NCBI GenBank assembly: GCA_905250025.1
Contig: CAJNOJ010000072.1
Location: 135,456-199,455, forward strand
DNA: 64,000 nucleotides
DNA from: Adineta ricciae
Taxonomy: Eukaryota > Rotifera > Eurotatoria > Adinetida > Adinetidae
Reading direction: 5' to 3'
Of the stretch, positions 12,427 through 24,215 are shown one piece after another. A program made the translations under genes and the position numbers. Positions within the stretch are counted from its first letter, which is position 1. Each line of letters starts with the position of its first letter. Under the pieces are notes generated by a model that ran no database searches, was not told where the DNA came from, and saw only the letters and a list, made by a program, of their open reading frames with translations.

Positions 12427-12825
12427 TCAGACGATCACTTTCGTATCTTCGTCTTGTTCGATTTGTCGGTCGTTGGCTAGCGAGCAACGGCATAGTGGAC
12501 AACAGAGCGAATATTCTCCATTAGATTCGATCCATTTTTTCAAGCAAATTCGATGATATCGATGTGCACATGTCGTTTGTATTGTCGTTCGCGTATCGAA
12601 GGATAACTTATCCAAGCAGATGGAACATTCGTCAAGATAATCTGACCATTGTTCACTTTCGTTGTTAGTAAGCAAAGCTTGTCGAAGACGTTCACGAAGT
12701 ACTTCAGTTTTACCACCGGATTTTAAGTTTCGAAATTTTAATTCGAGTTGTAATTGTCGATAGGTTAATTTATTAATATCACATATGAGTAGCATCGAAG
12801 ATGGAGGAGAAATCTTAGATGACAT
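12427..12825 (-). CDS. Small SAP-domain + RING-H2 E3 ubiquitin ligase
   Basis: One exon of 132 residues. Residues about 17-51 form a SAP motif (KLTYRQLQLELKFRNLKSGG and KTEVLRERL), a helix-turn-helix DNA/chromatin-binding element. Residues about 67-116 form a RING-H2 finger: CSICLDKLSF, then CAHRYHRICLKKWIES and CCPLCRC, with the expected C3H2C3 ligand order. RING fingers recruit an E2 enzyme, and with SAP the protein is likely a nuclear ligase acting at chromatin. No vertebrate orthologue is recognised by me; SAP-RING pairing occurs in RAD18- and PIAS-related proteins, but in other orders and sizes. It is convergent with MRPL39 (290 bp between stops). Confidence 0.85.
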   Translation of the reverse strand: MSSKISPPSSMLLICDINKLTYRQLQLELKFRNLKSGGKTEVLRERLRQALLTNNESEQWSDYLDECSICLDKLSFDTRTTIQTTCAHRYHRICLKKWIESNGEYSLCCPLCRCSLANDRQIEQDEDTKVIV

Positions 12826-13047
12826 GATCTATAAAGTTACAATACTCTGAAATAAAGATAAATTTCCTCCAATTGACAATGTCGAATCTTTCACTATTAG
12901 AAGAAGATGATCCAATACTTCTTGTCTTTGTATATATGTCTCTTTTATTCCTTTTACCAACTATGAATCATAATTCTATAACCAATAGTGAACTCTTTTA
13001 TATATTTACGAGTTCACTTTCAAAAAAGACGTTCTAGTTTTCGAATA

Positions 13048-15350
13048 TTAATCGTCGTCCAATGGCCCTGATGGCACACTGGAAAATCGTTGTAAATGTG
13101 CAGCAGTATTCGTTTTCCATTGCTTTAAAAGGAAAGGTATACCGGGTGTCGTCAACGGTACACTTTTCGCCACAATAACACTTGGTTTTCTTGTCTCATA
13201 AAGATATTCCATTTTGGACAGTTGTTTTTTAAATTTTCGAATTGATTCAACATAAGCGTCGAAAAACGTCGTTGTTCGATCGCTTAATGATTTTTCTGTA
13301 TCAACTAATTTTTTTATACGATTTTGTATGCTTAGTAGTTGTTCTTGTTCAATATGCCGTTTCGTATCGGTTACTAATTCATCGAGAAGATTATCCTTAC
13401 GCAAAATCGATTTGCCCTTTTCGATTATTTTCGATAATGATTCAGGATAATTATCCAGCACATGCCAAAGATCTTCTTTTCGCAATGTATACAAATCTGA
13501 GTAGCCTAATGATCTAACATTTGCAGTACGACGATTGCCATTCTTTGAGCCTAAATCAAAATTCGCGGATGGAGCCTATCGGCAGCGATTGGTTCATACC
13601 TGGAATGTTCAAAATCGAGATCTCTCCAAACACGGAACCTTCTTTGAGAACAACAAACGTTGTTTTGCCATCGTCGCTAACAACACCAAGTTGGCCACGT
13701 TTGATAATATACATTTCTTTGCCAATATCACCTTTTTGACAGACGTAATCTCCTGGACCAAAGAAGGTCGGTTTTAATTTGGTAACCTTTAAAACAAAAG
13801 ACATGAAAATTCAGGCGAGAGAATAACATCGATGCTTTTTACCAATTCAATCAGTAAATTTGGTTCACAATCGTGAAATAATGTTACTTGTTGTAACGAT
13901 TCTAAATGAACTTTGATCGCTAAATCTTTACGCAGTTCAACGCTCAGGTCGGAATTCAAAACCATTTCTTCGCTGAGAACTTGCCGATTTGTGTAGAGAT
14001 AATCGAGCCATTTAATCACCTTTTGTTCAAGTTTACGATTAACCGATCGGAACTTCATATAACGCTTAATTTCATCCATTTTCTCACGAACTTGCTGTCC
14101 TAAAATCGAAACAACTCATTGCATCGAATCAATAGAGTTTTTCTCCTCCGACTTGATTGATTCTGTGAAGAAATCATTGTTCCAAGATTACCAATAATAG
14201 TAGCAAATATAAGTATTCCTGCAGATAGAAATTTCTCAATAGATGAAGAGATTTCTGAATCTCTTACATACCAATCATATAATCGAATAGAACAAAAACG
14301 TATTCTTCTCGTTTCGTCGGTAATGGTACATCACCAATGGTACTTAGTAAGAGTGTTGACCAATAGAAGCAGTAAGTGTAGAGCATGGCAACTGTTTCGT
14401 TCCTTGCCGTCGTCGGTAGTACCCATCGATCGGTACCGAAACCCAAATGTTGACAGATGAGCAAATAGGCACAACAGTTCCTTGACGGTGAGGAGAAGCG
14501 TATCGATTTAGAGCGAAATTGTTGTCTCTTACCAGTGAATAAGTGTTAGAGTTAAACCAATCAGACAGAAGATTCGAAATGCATTAGGAAATCTTGTTCG
14601 CGATTCGGTTAAATCTTGAAATTCTGTTAAGCGATGGATGCGTAACAATCGATTACAGCGTATAATTGAAACGAATCGATACTTTGGAATAAAATACAAC
14701 AAATCTGCCGGAATAATGGACAATAAATCACGTAAATAGAATTGTCGCGATGTAAAGTAATTACGAGATAAAACATGATGATTTCGAACGAATAAACCAT
14801 GACTAAAATGACCTTAAATTTAAATCGAATCATATTTCTTTCTCTCCCAAGTTTCCTTTATCAACCTGTTCTTGATTGAAAGAACATATCAATTAAGTAC
14901 ACACAATCAAATGTGTAATCTAAAGAAATCCAAAGAATTCTCAGATTTTTATCTAGATCATGAAATGCATAACGAGCCGGAATCAATAGAAGATTGTAAG
15001 CAACAGCTAGAGAGATGATTCCTAGCCAATAATGATATAGATAATGTTGAGGATCGATGACAAAACCAGTACTAGAAATATATTCATGCATAACTCGATA
15101 TTCGCCTGGATCACGGTTCGCATACGCTTGAAAATCTTCGTTTCGAATCGGTGCTTCGGCTTTTTGATTGTGTTCGTGCAGAAGAGCAGTTTGCTGATCA
15201 TTTGTCGGTTTTTGTTTAGCCAGCGGATGCAGAATTCGTTGTCGAATTCTCTACGAGAGATTAAAATAGGTTCAATTGACATTAAAAACTTTGTTCTTTT
15301 TAATAAACCTTCAATTTACTACTTGGTAATTCTGTCGTTGACTCTTCCAT
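13048..15350 (-). CDS. CNGA-like: Cyclic nucleotide-gated cation channel, alpha-subunit type
   Basis: Six-membrane-span channel followed by a cyclic-nucleotide-binding domain, in about eight exons. The start [14 protein letters not shown] (15350) joins over an intron at 15251-15308 to the exon beginning [11 protein letters not shown]1 to S2 include [20 protein letters not shown] and [15 protein letters not shown]. The S4 region has [20 protein letters not shown] with few basic residues, as in CNG channels. The pore is [16 protein letters not shown], close to the TIGETPPP filter of CNGA. The C-linker ([19 protein letters not shown]) leads to the binding domain with [29 protein letters not shown] and [19 protein letters not shown] coiled coil near the end resembles the trimerising CLZ of CNGA subunits. 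It should carry Na+/Ca2+ current gated by cGMP or cAMP in sensory cells. Confidence 0.93.
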
Positions 15351-15620
15351 ATTCATTATTATCAACTGAACGCGTTTTTTCACTTAGATTAAATGTCAAT
15401 GGAGATGGGAAGCATATACGATGATGTCACTTCCGTCGATTTAATATTCTCTCGTCTTTTTTTGACTCGAGAATGCAGAAGAAAACTTGCATTCATTCTC
15501 TTTCTTTCTCTTCAACAACGTCGTAACGCTCTCTAGGTTATTCAAATCATGCTATCTATATTTTATTAAAAAGTATAGAAGAAAAAGAAAGACTGAAAAT
15601 CCTGTTTAGATAAAATGAGT

Positions 15621-18412
15621 TCACATTTTGGAACGGGTAAGCCAGCCATGTTCCTAAATACCGAAGAAAGAAAACTTAAATGAGGTACGAAAAATAATTG
15701 CCACTCACCTGTTGAACACGACCGGATGATGGCTCGATAAAAACGTTAATAATCGATGGACGAGTCTTTTCAGCCAATGCGGATTGCACGCTTTTCTTCA
15801 CCTCATCCAACGAACGTGCCAGATAACCTTGGCAACCAAAAGCACCAGCAATTCGTTCATAATGGGCTTGCATTAATGATGTTGGCGGAAGACTTAAAAT
15901 AAGTTTTTTCTTGTTTCATTCACGAGTACAATTTCAAAATGTCGTCTTACTTCAAAGCCGCATCCTGACGAGCCATGTCTTGAAAAGATTCCGAATCAAC
16001 ACCAGCGTAGATGCCACCGTTATTAATAATGATGAATATAATCGGAAGATTATAGCTAGAGGTGACAAAGAGAAGATGACCTAAATCCTTCGTTTTTTTT
16101 TGTATGGAAAACTCATTACCGAGCGGCAGTTTCGAATTCCATAGCACTGAAACCAAATGCACTGTCACCTTCAACGCAAACAACACGTTTACCAGGCTCA
16201 TGATCTTGACAATAGACGGCAGCTGCAATAGCAAAACCCGGTCCAACACCCATAGTACCTAAACAATTCACGCAAAAGCGAGTTTTTCGTTATTTTTATC
16301 ACACTTTTGCTATACCGAATGTGCCAGCATCAAGTCGATGACGTGCTTTGGAATTCAACAGCATAGTTCGTCCAATATCCATTGTATTTGCACCTTCACT
16401 AACAATAATTGCATCTTGCGGAATAATGGATTGAATCTAAAAGAAGCATGGTCGATTCTATGAAGAGAGCGCAAATAATTGTTTAAGAAGAACTTACTGC
16501 ATCAAATGCAGAATAATAATTGAGCATTGCACTTTCTTTGGAATGAATAAGAGCCTATGTATATGAATATATATTATTCAACAATCATTTACATCCGACT
16601 AGCTCGTCTTACATCACTTCGCTGTTTATTAGCAGCTAATTTCTTTTTAAGTAAATTCCACCATGGCGTTGCGCCATCATATTTCCATTTCGTACCACCT
16701 TCGACAAGCTAGAATCAAGCGTGATATACACTCGTTCGAGTAATTTATCAAGAAAAATATTTACTTGTTTTAGTACTGTTTGAAGATCGGCTTGAATGGC
16801 CAATGCACTTTGTAGGTTGTTATGTAATTCACGCGTGTCCGTATCGATCTATGTTAGAAACGAATACTTTAACTGGATAGAACGTGTTTAATCTTGCTTA
16901 CCTGAATAACTTTTACGTTGGGATCAAAACGGGGCGGTTTACCGAAATGCAGCATCCAATTCAAACGAGCTCCAAGTAAAATGATGCAATCAGCATCTTT
17001 TAATGCTGTCGAGCGTGCTGCACCAACAGATAATGGATGACGATCATCAAGTGTTCCTTTTCCCATAGGTGTAGCGAGGAATGGTAAATTATATTGCTCA
17101 ATAAATCTCTTTGCCTCTTGCTCGGCGACGCCGTACGAACAGCCTATGGAATATGTTGTTAATTTAAGGATGTTCTTATTGCATAAGATTACCTTTTCCA
17201 ACAATGACAAGTGGCTTTTGACTTTGTTGAAGTAAACTCATAAATTCTTGGAGTGACTCCGAAGAAGCAGCCGGCTTCGGTGGTGCGCGATATTTCGGTA
17301 CTTGCCTAAATGGTCAAAGCAGAACGTTATGTACTTCGCAAGAGAATGCTACGTACTCAACTTGACTTGTATTAATAGTAGAAGTTACAAGTTCACCGGG
17401 AATATCAAGATAACTTACACCCGATGGTGAATAGACAGACGAACGTACTGCCTATGAATCGTATAGAACTATTTGATATATTAGATGAACAAGGGTAAAG
17501 TCACTTTTTCGACGAAAAATGGAACACGATCAAGCGAGGCGATACGTGCAGCATATTTCGAGTAGAGTCGCGCTGCTTCTACCTACAAGAATATTTAACA
17601 AGAGCTTTCTACCGCTGCGATTTATCTTCTTACACACTTGAGGAAATTCTTGAAATGCTCCCATTGATTCTTGGGGTTGATCTGATGATCCCGATATAAC
17701 CACCATTGGCCTTATAAAGATGCCACACATATATTCGATTATTATGATAACGAAAGAGATCTTATTTACCATTTATTCACTTGTGCATTGGCCATTCCGC
17801 CAAGAGCATGAATAAGACCAGGCCCTGACACAGTCAAACATACTGCTGGCCTATTAAGATTAACGTTGTGTTAATTCGAAGTCTAAGCAATGGCCATCTC
17901 ACATACTTTCCTGTCAGATAACCGATAGCCGATGCTGCATAGGACGCCTAGAAGAAAGCATAAAGTAATCGAAAATCAGCATTCTGTGTCAATACCGATT
18001 GTTCATTTCGCATTCCGATGAATTTTATTTGCGATTGTTGAGCAGCAAAAGCAACTTCAATGATTGGAATACCAACTACGCCAAAAATATACTCAACACC
18101 CTGCAATTAATCAAACAAATGCTATCTTCGTGTTACTACTTCATTAATTTCGACAAGTAATTACCTGCTTTTTCAATGCCTCTGATATTAGCTGAGAACC
18201 TGCAAGTTCACTGTGATCTCCTGATGTTTCCGGCGCACCGCCAACATAAGTCTTCGAAGACGCTTCCATTCTCTACAGATATAACGAAAGAAAAACAATC
18301 TCTTAGAACAGTTTCATCATTCGAATTATGTTTATACAGGTTTTAGACAGGTACGTAGTGTGCTGGTTAGTAATGATTTCGGTCTGGCTTGCCGAAAAAG
18401 AGCTGTATACAT
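15621..18412 (-). CDS. HACL1: 2-hydroxyacyl-CoA lyase (TPP enzyme) with PTS1 and a presequence-like N-terminus
   Basis: A roughly 13-exon gene for a thiamine-diphosphate enzyme. Conserved blocks from the N-terminus include [40 protein letters not shown] (catalytic Glu of the TPP site), [26 protein letters not shown] and [15 protein letters not shown]. The TPP motif is [15 protein letters not shown] with IINNGGIY. These match animal HACL1, which cleaves 2-hydroxy or 3-methyl branched 2-hydroxyacyl-CoA to formyl-CoA and an aldehyde in peroxisomal alpha-oxidation. The last exon, after an intron near 15710-15655, ends RSKM, a variant PTS1. An upstream ATG (18410-18412) in frame through an intron at about 18274-18337 adds [18 protein letters not shown]..., which is basic and without acids. 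If that exon is only leader, translation would start at 18269. The next gene upstream is MED24. Confidence 0.92.
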
Positions 18413-18692
18413 ATCTTTATCTATAGAAGAAAAAAAAGAACATGTGATACTTGAGTCAACAGAGAGAACAAAATACACATTTTGCGCTAGTTTATATAAA
18501 TAAATTTAGAGCGAATATCATTAGAAAATGCATCTTTACACAGCCAACTGACATAAGTGGGGTAAAAATAGACTACCAATGAATAAGAAGAAAGTAAGCT
18601 TTGTCTCCATTCATTGATTAATTTAGGATGAGTAAATTATGACATTGACTTCGAAAAAGAACATAATTCATTCTATAAATCAATGAATATTC

Positions 18693-21600
18693 TCAGAGAT
18701 TTCGTGGTATCGTGTAAATATTCTTGGTTATTGTCGTCGGACTTGTTGCATTGAATTCATTATCGAGGATATGTTGATTTTGAATTAATGTTGATGTCGT
18801 ATGTGTGTCCATCAGATCCAAGTGTGCGTAATCACGTGTAATCACCATTGATGCGTATTCTAGTTCAACATTAGTTGACAAATCGAGAATACTCAGCACT
18901 TTTTCGATTGGAAATTGCAATGGAATATATTCTGAAAGTTGAGCGACCTTAACATCGAAAATATTGATTTGCAAATGAAAAATGCCGTTTTACTCACCAG
19001 TTTTGGTTTAATAAAAGATTTGAGTGATTTCGCTGTTCGACTAAACATCCAGAGAGTCGTTTGTAACCATCCGAGAAAATAATTTATTGGTCGAACATTA
19101 TCACTAATGAATAGTTCTCTCGATGACCAGTCGAGAAATTCATGAAAAGCATCTATGACACTCGTATCTTCGTATTTTGACAGAATATCATCGAAAGTTT
19201 CATCAACCGCATCGACTAACATCGAATCATTCGACTGGACAGTCCTTTTCCACGGTTTAACATGGAATATCTCCTCCGTCTGTTCACGATTCGTGTTCAA
19301 CTCTAAAACTAATAGAATATTGAACAATAAACACATATGATAAACATTGGGCTCGAGCATGAAATCATTTGATTTGATATTGATTAAATAAGGTAAAGAT
19401 TTTTGTAACAAACAACGTGTCGACGAACGTCGTCGAAATAAAACTAGACCTAGGAGGAAGGATAAAGCTCGCCGTGTCTCATAGATTCCATTCGACGTGT
19501 TCATATTTGTTAATAAACGTGTAATGATTAGGTCAATGGGAACGTATTTGTGGCAAATATAAAGAGCACGCGATTGTTCGCAATCAAGAAATTCGTTTGT
19601 TAGGTAGATGTCGAATAATCCGAGTGTCAGCGTCGTCGGTGTTTGAAGCGAAGACGGAGTGTAGTTATTCGCAACTGATGAAGAGGAAAATGATGGAATG
19701 AGGGAGTAATATGGGATAAGAGGGTTGTCGACAAAATCTGACCAAAGTTGACGTTTAATTGCATCGAGTAAGGTACATGTAGTTGATGATGAGTCGGGAA
19801 GTGTTCCTAGAGGAAGAAAAAAAACAAGATTTTGAAAAGCAAAGACTTATATCTATACAGCTAATGGGGAACACGAAATCTAAGATGCTAAAGATAAGCG
19901 TAGCTGCTTCGAGTGAAGAAACTAAGTGAAATCAGTTACCCATTGTGCTGATTGTTGTTTGAATCCACAATCTTTCATCATCATTCGCAATTTGATAGTT
20001 CGCAATTAACCAAAGAAGAACGTGCACTAACGATCCGTACGAAAGTTGTGTTAAATATGTAATTAATCCTGTTATGATTTGTTTCGTTTCTTCCAAGGAT
20101 AATGACGGAAGTTCACCGAGTAAATGAATAGTTTTTGTTAAGTATTCAATATCTGAATATTTCTTTTGTACTGTTTCCGGCGTTAAGTTTTTGATTTCAT
20201 TAAGAAAGTCGTCTTTTTCGGCGAGAGATGCTTCGGAGAAGGAATTATGATTCGTTGACAGCAGATCCATAGAATCAAGTGAAGAGGAGAAAAGTGCATG
20301 ACCTATATGTCGGGATAACCAGTATTTCTTCAACCAGGTATAAAGCACATTTGATGAAGACGTTGCTTCGAATTGATAATCAACATGTCCAAAATCTTCG
20401 GATACATCGTCGGTTATAGATGTGACATAACAAAGAATTAACAGAGCTAAGTCATTTTGTGTTTGAGTATAGATTAGTAATGAACGAATGAACGGATAGT
20501 AGAGATCAGTAGCACAAATTATAGGGATGTATTCAATGATATTATTGAGTAGAGTTTGCAGATTTTCTTCCGTATTTGATGATATTATTTTGTGAAGAGA
20601 TTGCTCAAGTGTACGTTGTGATTGAAGAGTTTCGTACGAATAAGAGTCTAGAGAACAACCATTGTTTATCAACTTGGAAACGACAACGATCGGTGAACTT
20701 ACGTGTTGTTTGATTGAGATAATATTGTTGCATTTGTTGCACGAATGGTCCTCGAAGTTTTTGAATGTAAAAAAGTAATTGATTCAAACTCGTTTGGTTC
20801 TTTTCTCGTATATCATTTTTCATGTAACTTAATGTCGTACGAAATATCTGTTCCAAAACATTCTCTATGCATAATTCATCCATACGATTCAGCAGATATT
20901 CATTGTGTAATAGGAAGTCTTCTATGGCTTGTTTCACGTGCACGGGCTGACTCTCGAAGCATGCTGCTAGTAAACGTGGCAATTGAAAGAAAATGTACGC
21001 TGACCATCGTTGCTGATATTCACTGTTGTTTGTTGGTACAGCAGCTACGTAACCACCAAAAGACGCTTGAAGAAGTTGAAGATATGTTGAAGCTGGATTA
21101 GAGATTGTCGAAACATTTTCATAGAAGCGAAGAATAAGAAGTAGAATTGAAGATGACTTATGAAGTTTATTGACGATGAGCATTCCAACGATAGGATTGA
21201 ATATGGATGAGTGAAAGTCGATTTCTTCTTGATGAAAATCTTCAGAAAGATGAAGTCGAGTGACTCTATATGAAGAAAAATATGTGAAAATTCGAAAATA
21301 GGTCATTTTCGTACTTCGAAAGAATTTGCTCATAGACATCCGGTCGTGTTCCATCACCTATCGACATTTTCTGTCCGATTTGTGCTAATTGTTCTTGCAA
21401 TTGTCTCCAATCATTCTGTTCTCTCTGTGCCTTAATTGTCATTAGCCAAAGGCAATAGTAGGTCGTATTATTGAAGAGAATTAGAAATAGATCGGAAACG
21501 GCAATCAGCATTTCAGTGGCTCCTGTTGTCATATCTTCATTCGAGTAGGTGCACAACGCTGAACAAAGCCATTTTGCAAGTGAATTGATCTGTTTACCAA

Positions 21601-22027
21601 GGCGTGACGCTTGATCAGCAGTGACGTGCATTGTTTTTAACGTATCGAATAGTAATTCTAGGAGAAATTTGATTTGAATATCTTCGATGACTGACGAGGA
21701 TGGCGTGAGTGAAAGAAGGCGTTCTATGACTAAAGATTCTTTGATATAACCGGATCGAGTATGAAATTTGAAGTAGGATTGAAGAAGATTTGACGAAGTA
21801 GCTGAATCGATATGTGCGAGAATTTGATCTAAATCGTAACCGATAAAACATTTACTCAGATAAAGAAACAATGCTTGATCTTTACTTGTGAACAATATTC
21901 GAAATTCTTCTTCTGACTGACATGCTGCAACCAATGGTGCAAGCGAAGCGGAAAAACTTGTTTCATCTGACCGAAGTTTCCAAGCTTCAATTAATTTCTC
22001 TTGAAGAATACTTGCGTCGAGAACCAT
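18693..22027 (-). CDS. MED24: Probable Mediator complex subunit 24
   Basis: A long helical protein of about 1000 residues in five to six exons, with no catalytic motif. The assignment rests on order and spacing against vertebrate MED24, recalled rather than searched. There is an N-terminal LQEKLIEAWKLR like the family's LKQAILQAWKER. IFFQLPRLL resembles TFLKIPQVL. SNVLYTWLKKYWL resembles the PFFETWMQ region, and VHVLLWLIANYQIANDDERL resembles CAVAWLVAHVRMLGLDER. The stretches NPLIPYYSLIPS, FDIYLTNEF and LQFPIEKVLSILDLS match MPYWNLLPP, the following FxxxLxxG helix and LQFMPFTTVSEL. MED24 is in the Mediator tail with MED16/MED23 and links activators to Pol II. The start ATG at 22025-22027 is the first in frame. 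Another large HEAT-like nuclear protein remains possible. Confidence 0.68.
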
Positions 22028-22457
22028 TGTCAATGTTTCCGATATAACGCGTTAATCTACAAAATGAAATGTCTAAATAATAAACTTCTTCGTCATTTTG
22101 ACAGAAAGAAAGAAAAGTGTCTACGCAATGCTGTCAAACAGTGCAATCAATTCGAAAAAGACTTATTTTTCATCTCTTTCTGTCTCAATAGTCCGATTGA
22201 AAACGTAAATAAGATAGAATTTCGTTGAAATACGTTTCAATCAGGGTAAATACATGACTTCGATTACCTTATTCTTTTGTCCTCTTCGTGCAATTCAAGA
22301 TAGAAAGTGAAGTGATTCATTCAGTCTAGAGTCGAGCCCCTCCAATCAACTGTCATCCTCTGACAAAAATAGATGGAGGTAAGCGTCTTGACTTGTCTTT
22401 TAAACATATAAAAACGACTAAATAGATTTTTATCTAGTTTCTTATCAACAAAGAAAC

Positions 22458-23331
22458 ATGTGTACCGCTCCTGAACAAGCATCAAAAGCGTCGGGTAACT
22501 GGTCTCAACTGTTACTTAATAAAGTCGTTATTGTTACTGGTGCCGGTGGTGGTATCGGTTCAGCCATTGCCGAGACTTGCGCAGCACATGGTGCACGCGT
22601 TGTCATAGCTGATATCAACAAAAAGACAGCTGATGAAGTAGCAACAAAAATCATCAGCGGAGATCAAACGAAAGCAGAAAATGTCATGTCTATTGAACTT
22701 GATGTTACCGATGAACAATCGATCACAAATGCAATAAAAACTGTCGTAGACAAATGGAATACAGTCGATGTACTTGTCAATAAGTACGTTAATCCAACGG
22801 ATAGATTAGTCGAAAACTGTTTTGCTTTATAGTGCAGCGATTTTCACGTTATGTGCAGTCGAAGATGCATCTGCAGATGCTTGGACAAAAATCTTAAACG
22901 TCAACGTTCGTGGCTACGCTTTGATGGCTAAAGCTGTGGTACCATACATGAAAAAGCAACGATCAGGCTCAATCATTCAACTTGCTAGTATTAGCAGCTG
23001 GATTGCCCAACCGAACTTCGTACCTTATAGCACAACCAAAGGTGCTGTTTTACAAATGACACGTAATTTAGCATTGGATTTAGGTCCGTTCAATATCCGT
23101 TGTAATGCCATATGCCCTGGAACGATATTAACATCTGCCACAACGGGTCATGCTGCTAATTTGAATTTGTCCATGGATGAGTTCACTGCAGAAGAAGTTA
23201 AGAAGCAATGTTTGAAACGCCTAGGTTCACCTCAAGAAATCGCCAATATCATTGTCTTTCTTGCTTCTGATTTATGTCATTTTGCCACAGGTGCCAGTTT
23301 TCTCGTTGATGGAGGTTATACCACAATTTAA
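22458..23331 (+). CDS. Classical short-chain dehydrogenase/reductase
   Basis: Two exons with a 49-bp intron at 22784-22832 that restores the NNAA motif; the protein has 274 residues. It is an NAD(P)(H) oxidoreductase with cofactor loop VTGAGGGIGSA, an Asp after beta-2 (VVIADIN) that favours NAD(H), DVTDE, NNAAIF, the Ser of IIQLASISSW and a complete catalytic YSTTK. The C-terminal GASFLVDGGYTTI is typical of bacterial-type SDRs close to 3-oxoacyl-ACP reductase and glucose dehydrogenase. Substrate cannot be assigned. A 5' UTR exon ending GGAG at about 22380 joins an acceptor at 22438; the short upstream ATG in that exon is out of frame. An AATAAA at 23410-23415 is a fair poly(A) signal. Confidence 0.88.
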
Positions 23332-24215
23332 AAGAACATTTTATTTCCAATTAGCCTTAGCTACTTTACAAACTAATCATTTGATTCTGCAGATTTGATT
23401 TTCTTATCAAATAAACACGTTTTGGGTGAACGAGCCACAAATTTCGGTAGAAAAATAAGTGCTACTGTCAATTATGCTCTTCAATGAAAGGTACTTGAAT
23501 CAGAATGTATCAACTGTTATGATATTTCTCTGTCATACCAAACTGTTCTGTTGGTTGTTTCTTTTGCATAGTATCATTTGATGAAGTTTTCAGTCGTCGT
23601 TTGTTTCAACGAAAGAAAATGTTTTATTAACGTGATCAACAATCATCCAGAACTTATTTCTCTTCTGTCTGAAAGGTACTCATAAGAATAAATAGTAAAT
23701 TTTAATCGACATCAAAATAATTCTCAAAAATATTATTCAAGAGACGAAAGAGAAACAGAACAAAACAGATTCGTCAAAAATGTATTCGTCTGCTTTATCC
23801 GAGCTCTGAACTTTCTCGGTGCTTTCATGAAAATAGTTTGTGTGATAATTATTTCCAGTCTGTTTAAGTGATAAAGTTCTCAACTAACGAAACACAACGT
23901 TTTGTCCATAATAGCCAAATACTGACAAATGTAAGAAAGAAAAACATTCAGTAACAATATGTAAAGATGATTATAGGCATCGATTATGCTCTAAATAACT
24001 TGCAAATATCTCATTTTTTAACCTCATGACTGCGTCCAAAAATAACGAGACACAAAAAGCGTGTTTACATTATAGATGCGAAAATAAGTACATTTGAGTT
24101 TTCGATGACGAAAGGAACTTTTCTGAAAACTTCATTTATTCGATAAGAATAAATAGATATAGAAGTCAAATAAATAGTTGAAGAAAAAATGTTCACATAT
24201 CTTCTGTCTAATTTA
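23332..24215. other. Intergenic region between convergent genes
   Basis: About 0.9 kb between an SDR (+) and the His-rich membrane protein (-), both ending here, so it should carry two 3' UTRs. No open frame with recognisable protein character, repeat or RNA gene is seen. Confidence 0.5.

Noticed and set aside
20745-21101. 118-codon plus-strand frame
   Set aside because: It lies wholly antisense inside a MED24-like exon and has no domain resemblance.
22376-22457. Upstream ATG GAG exon as the SDR start
   Set aside because: Splicing at the visible donor and acceptor puts that ATG out of frame with the SDR, so it is a 5' UTR exon with a short upstream frame.
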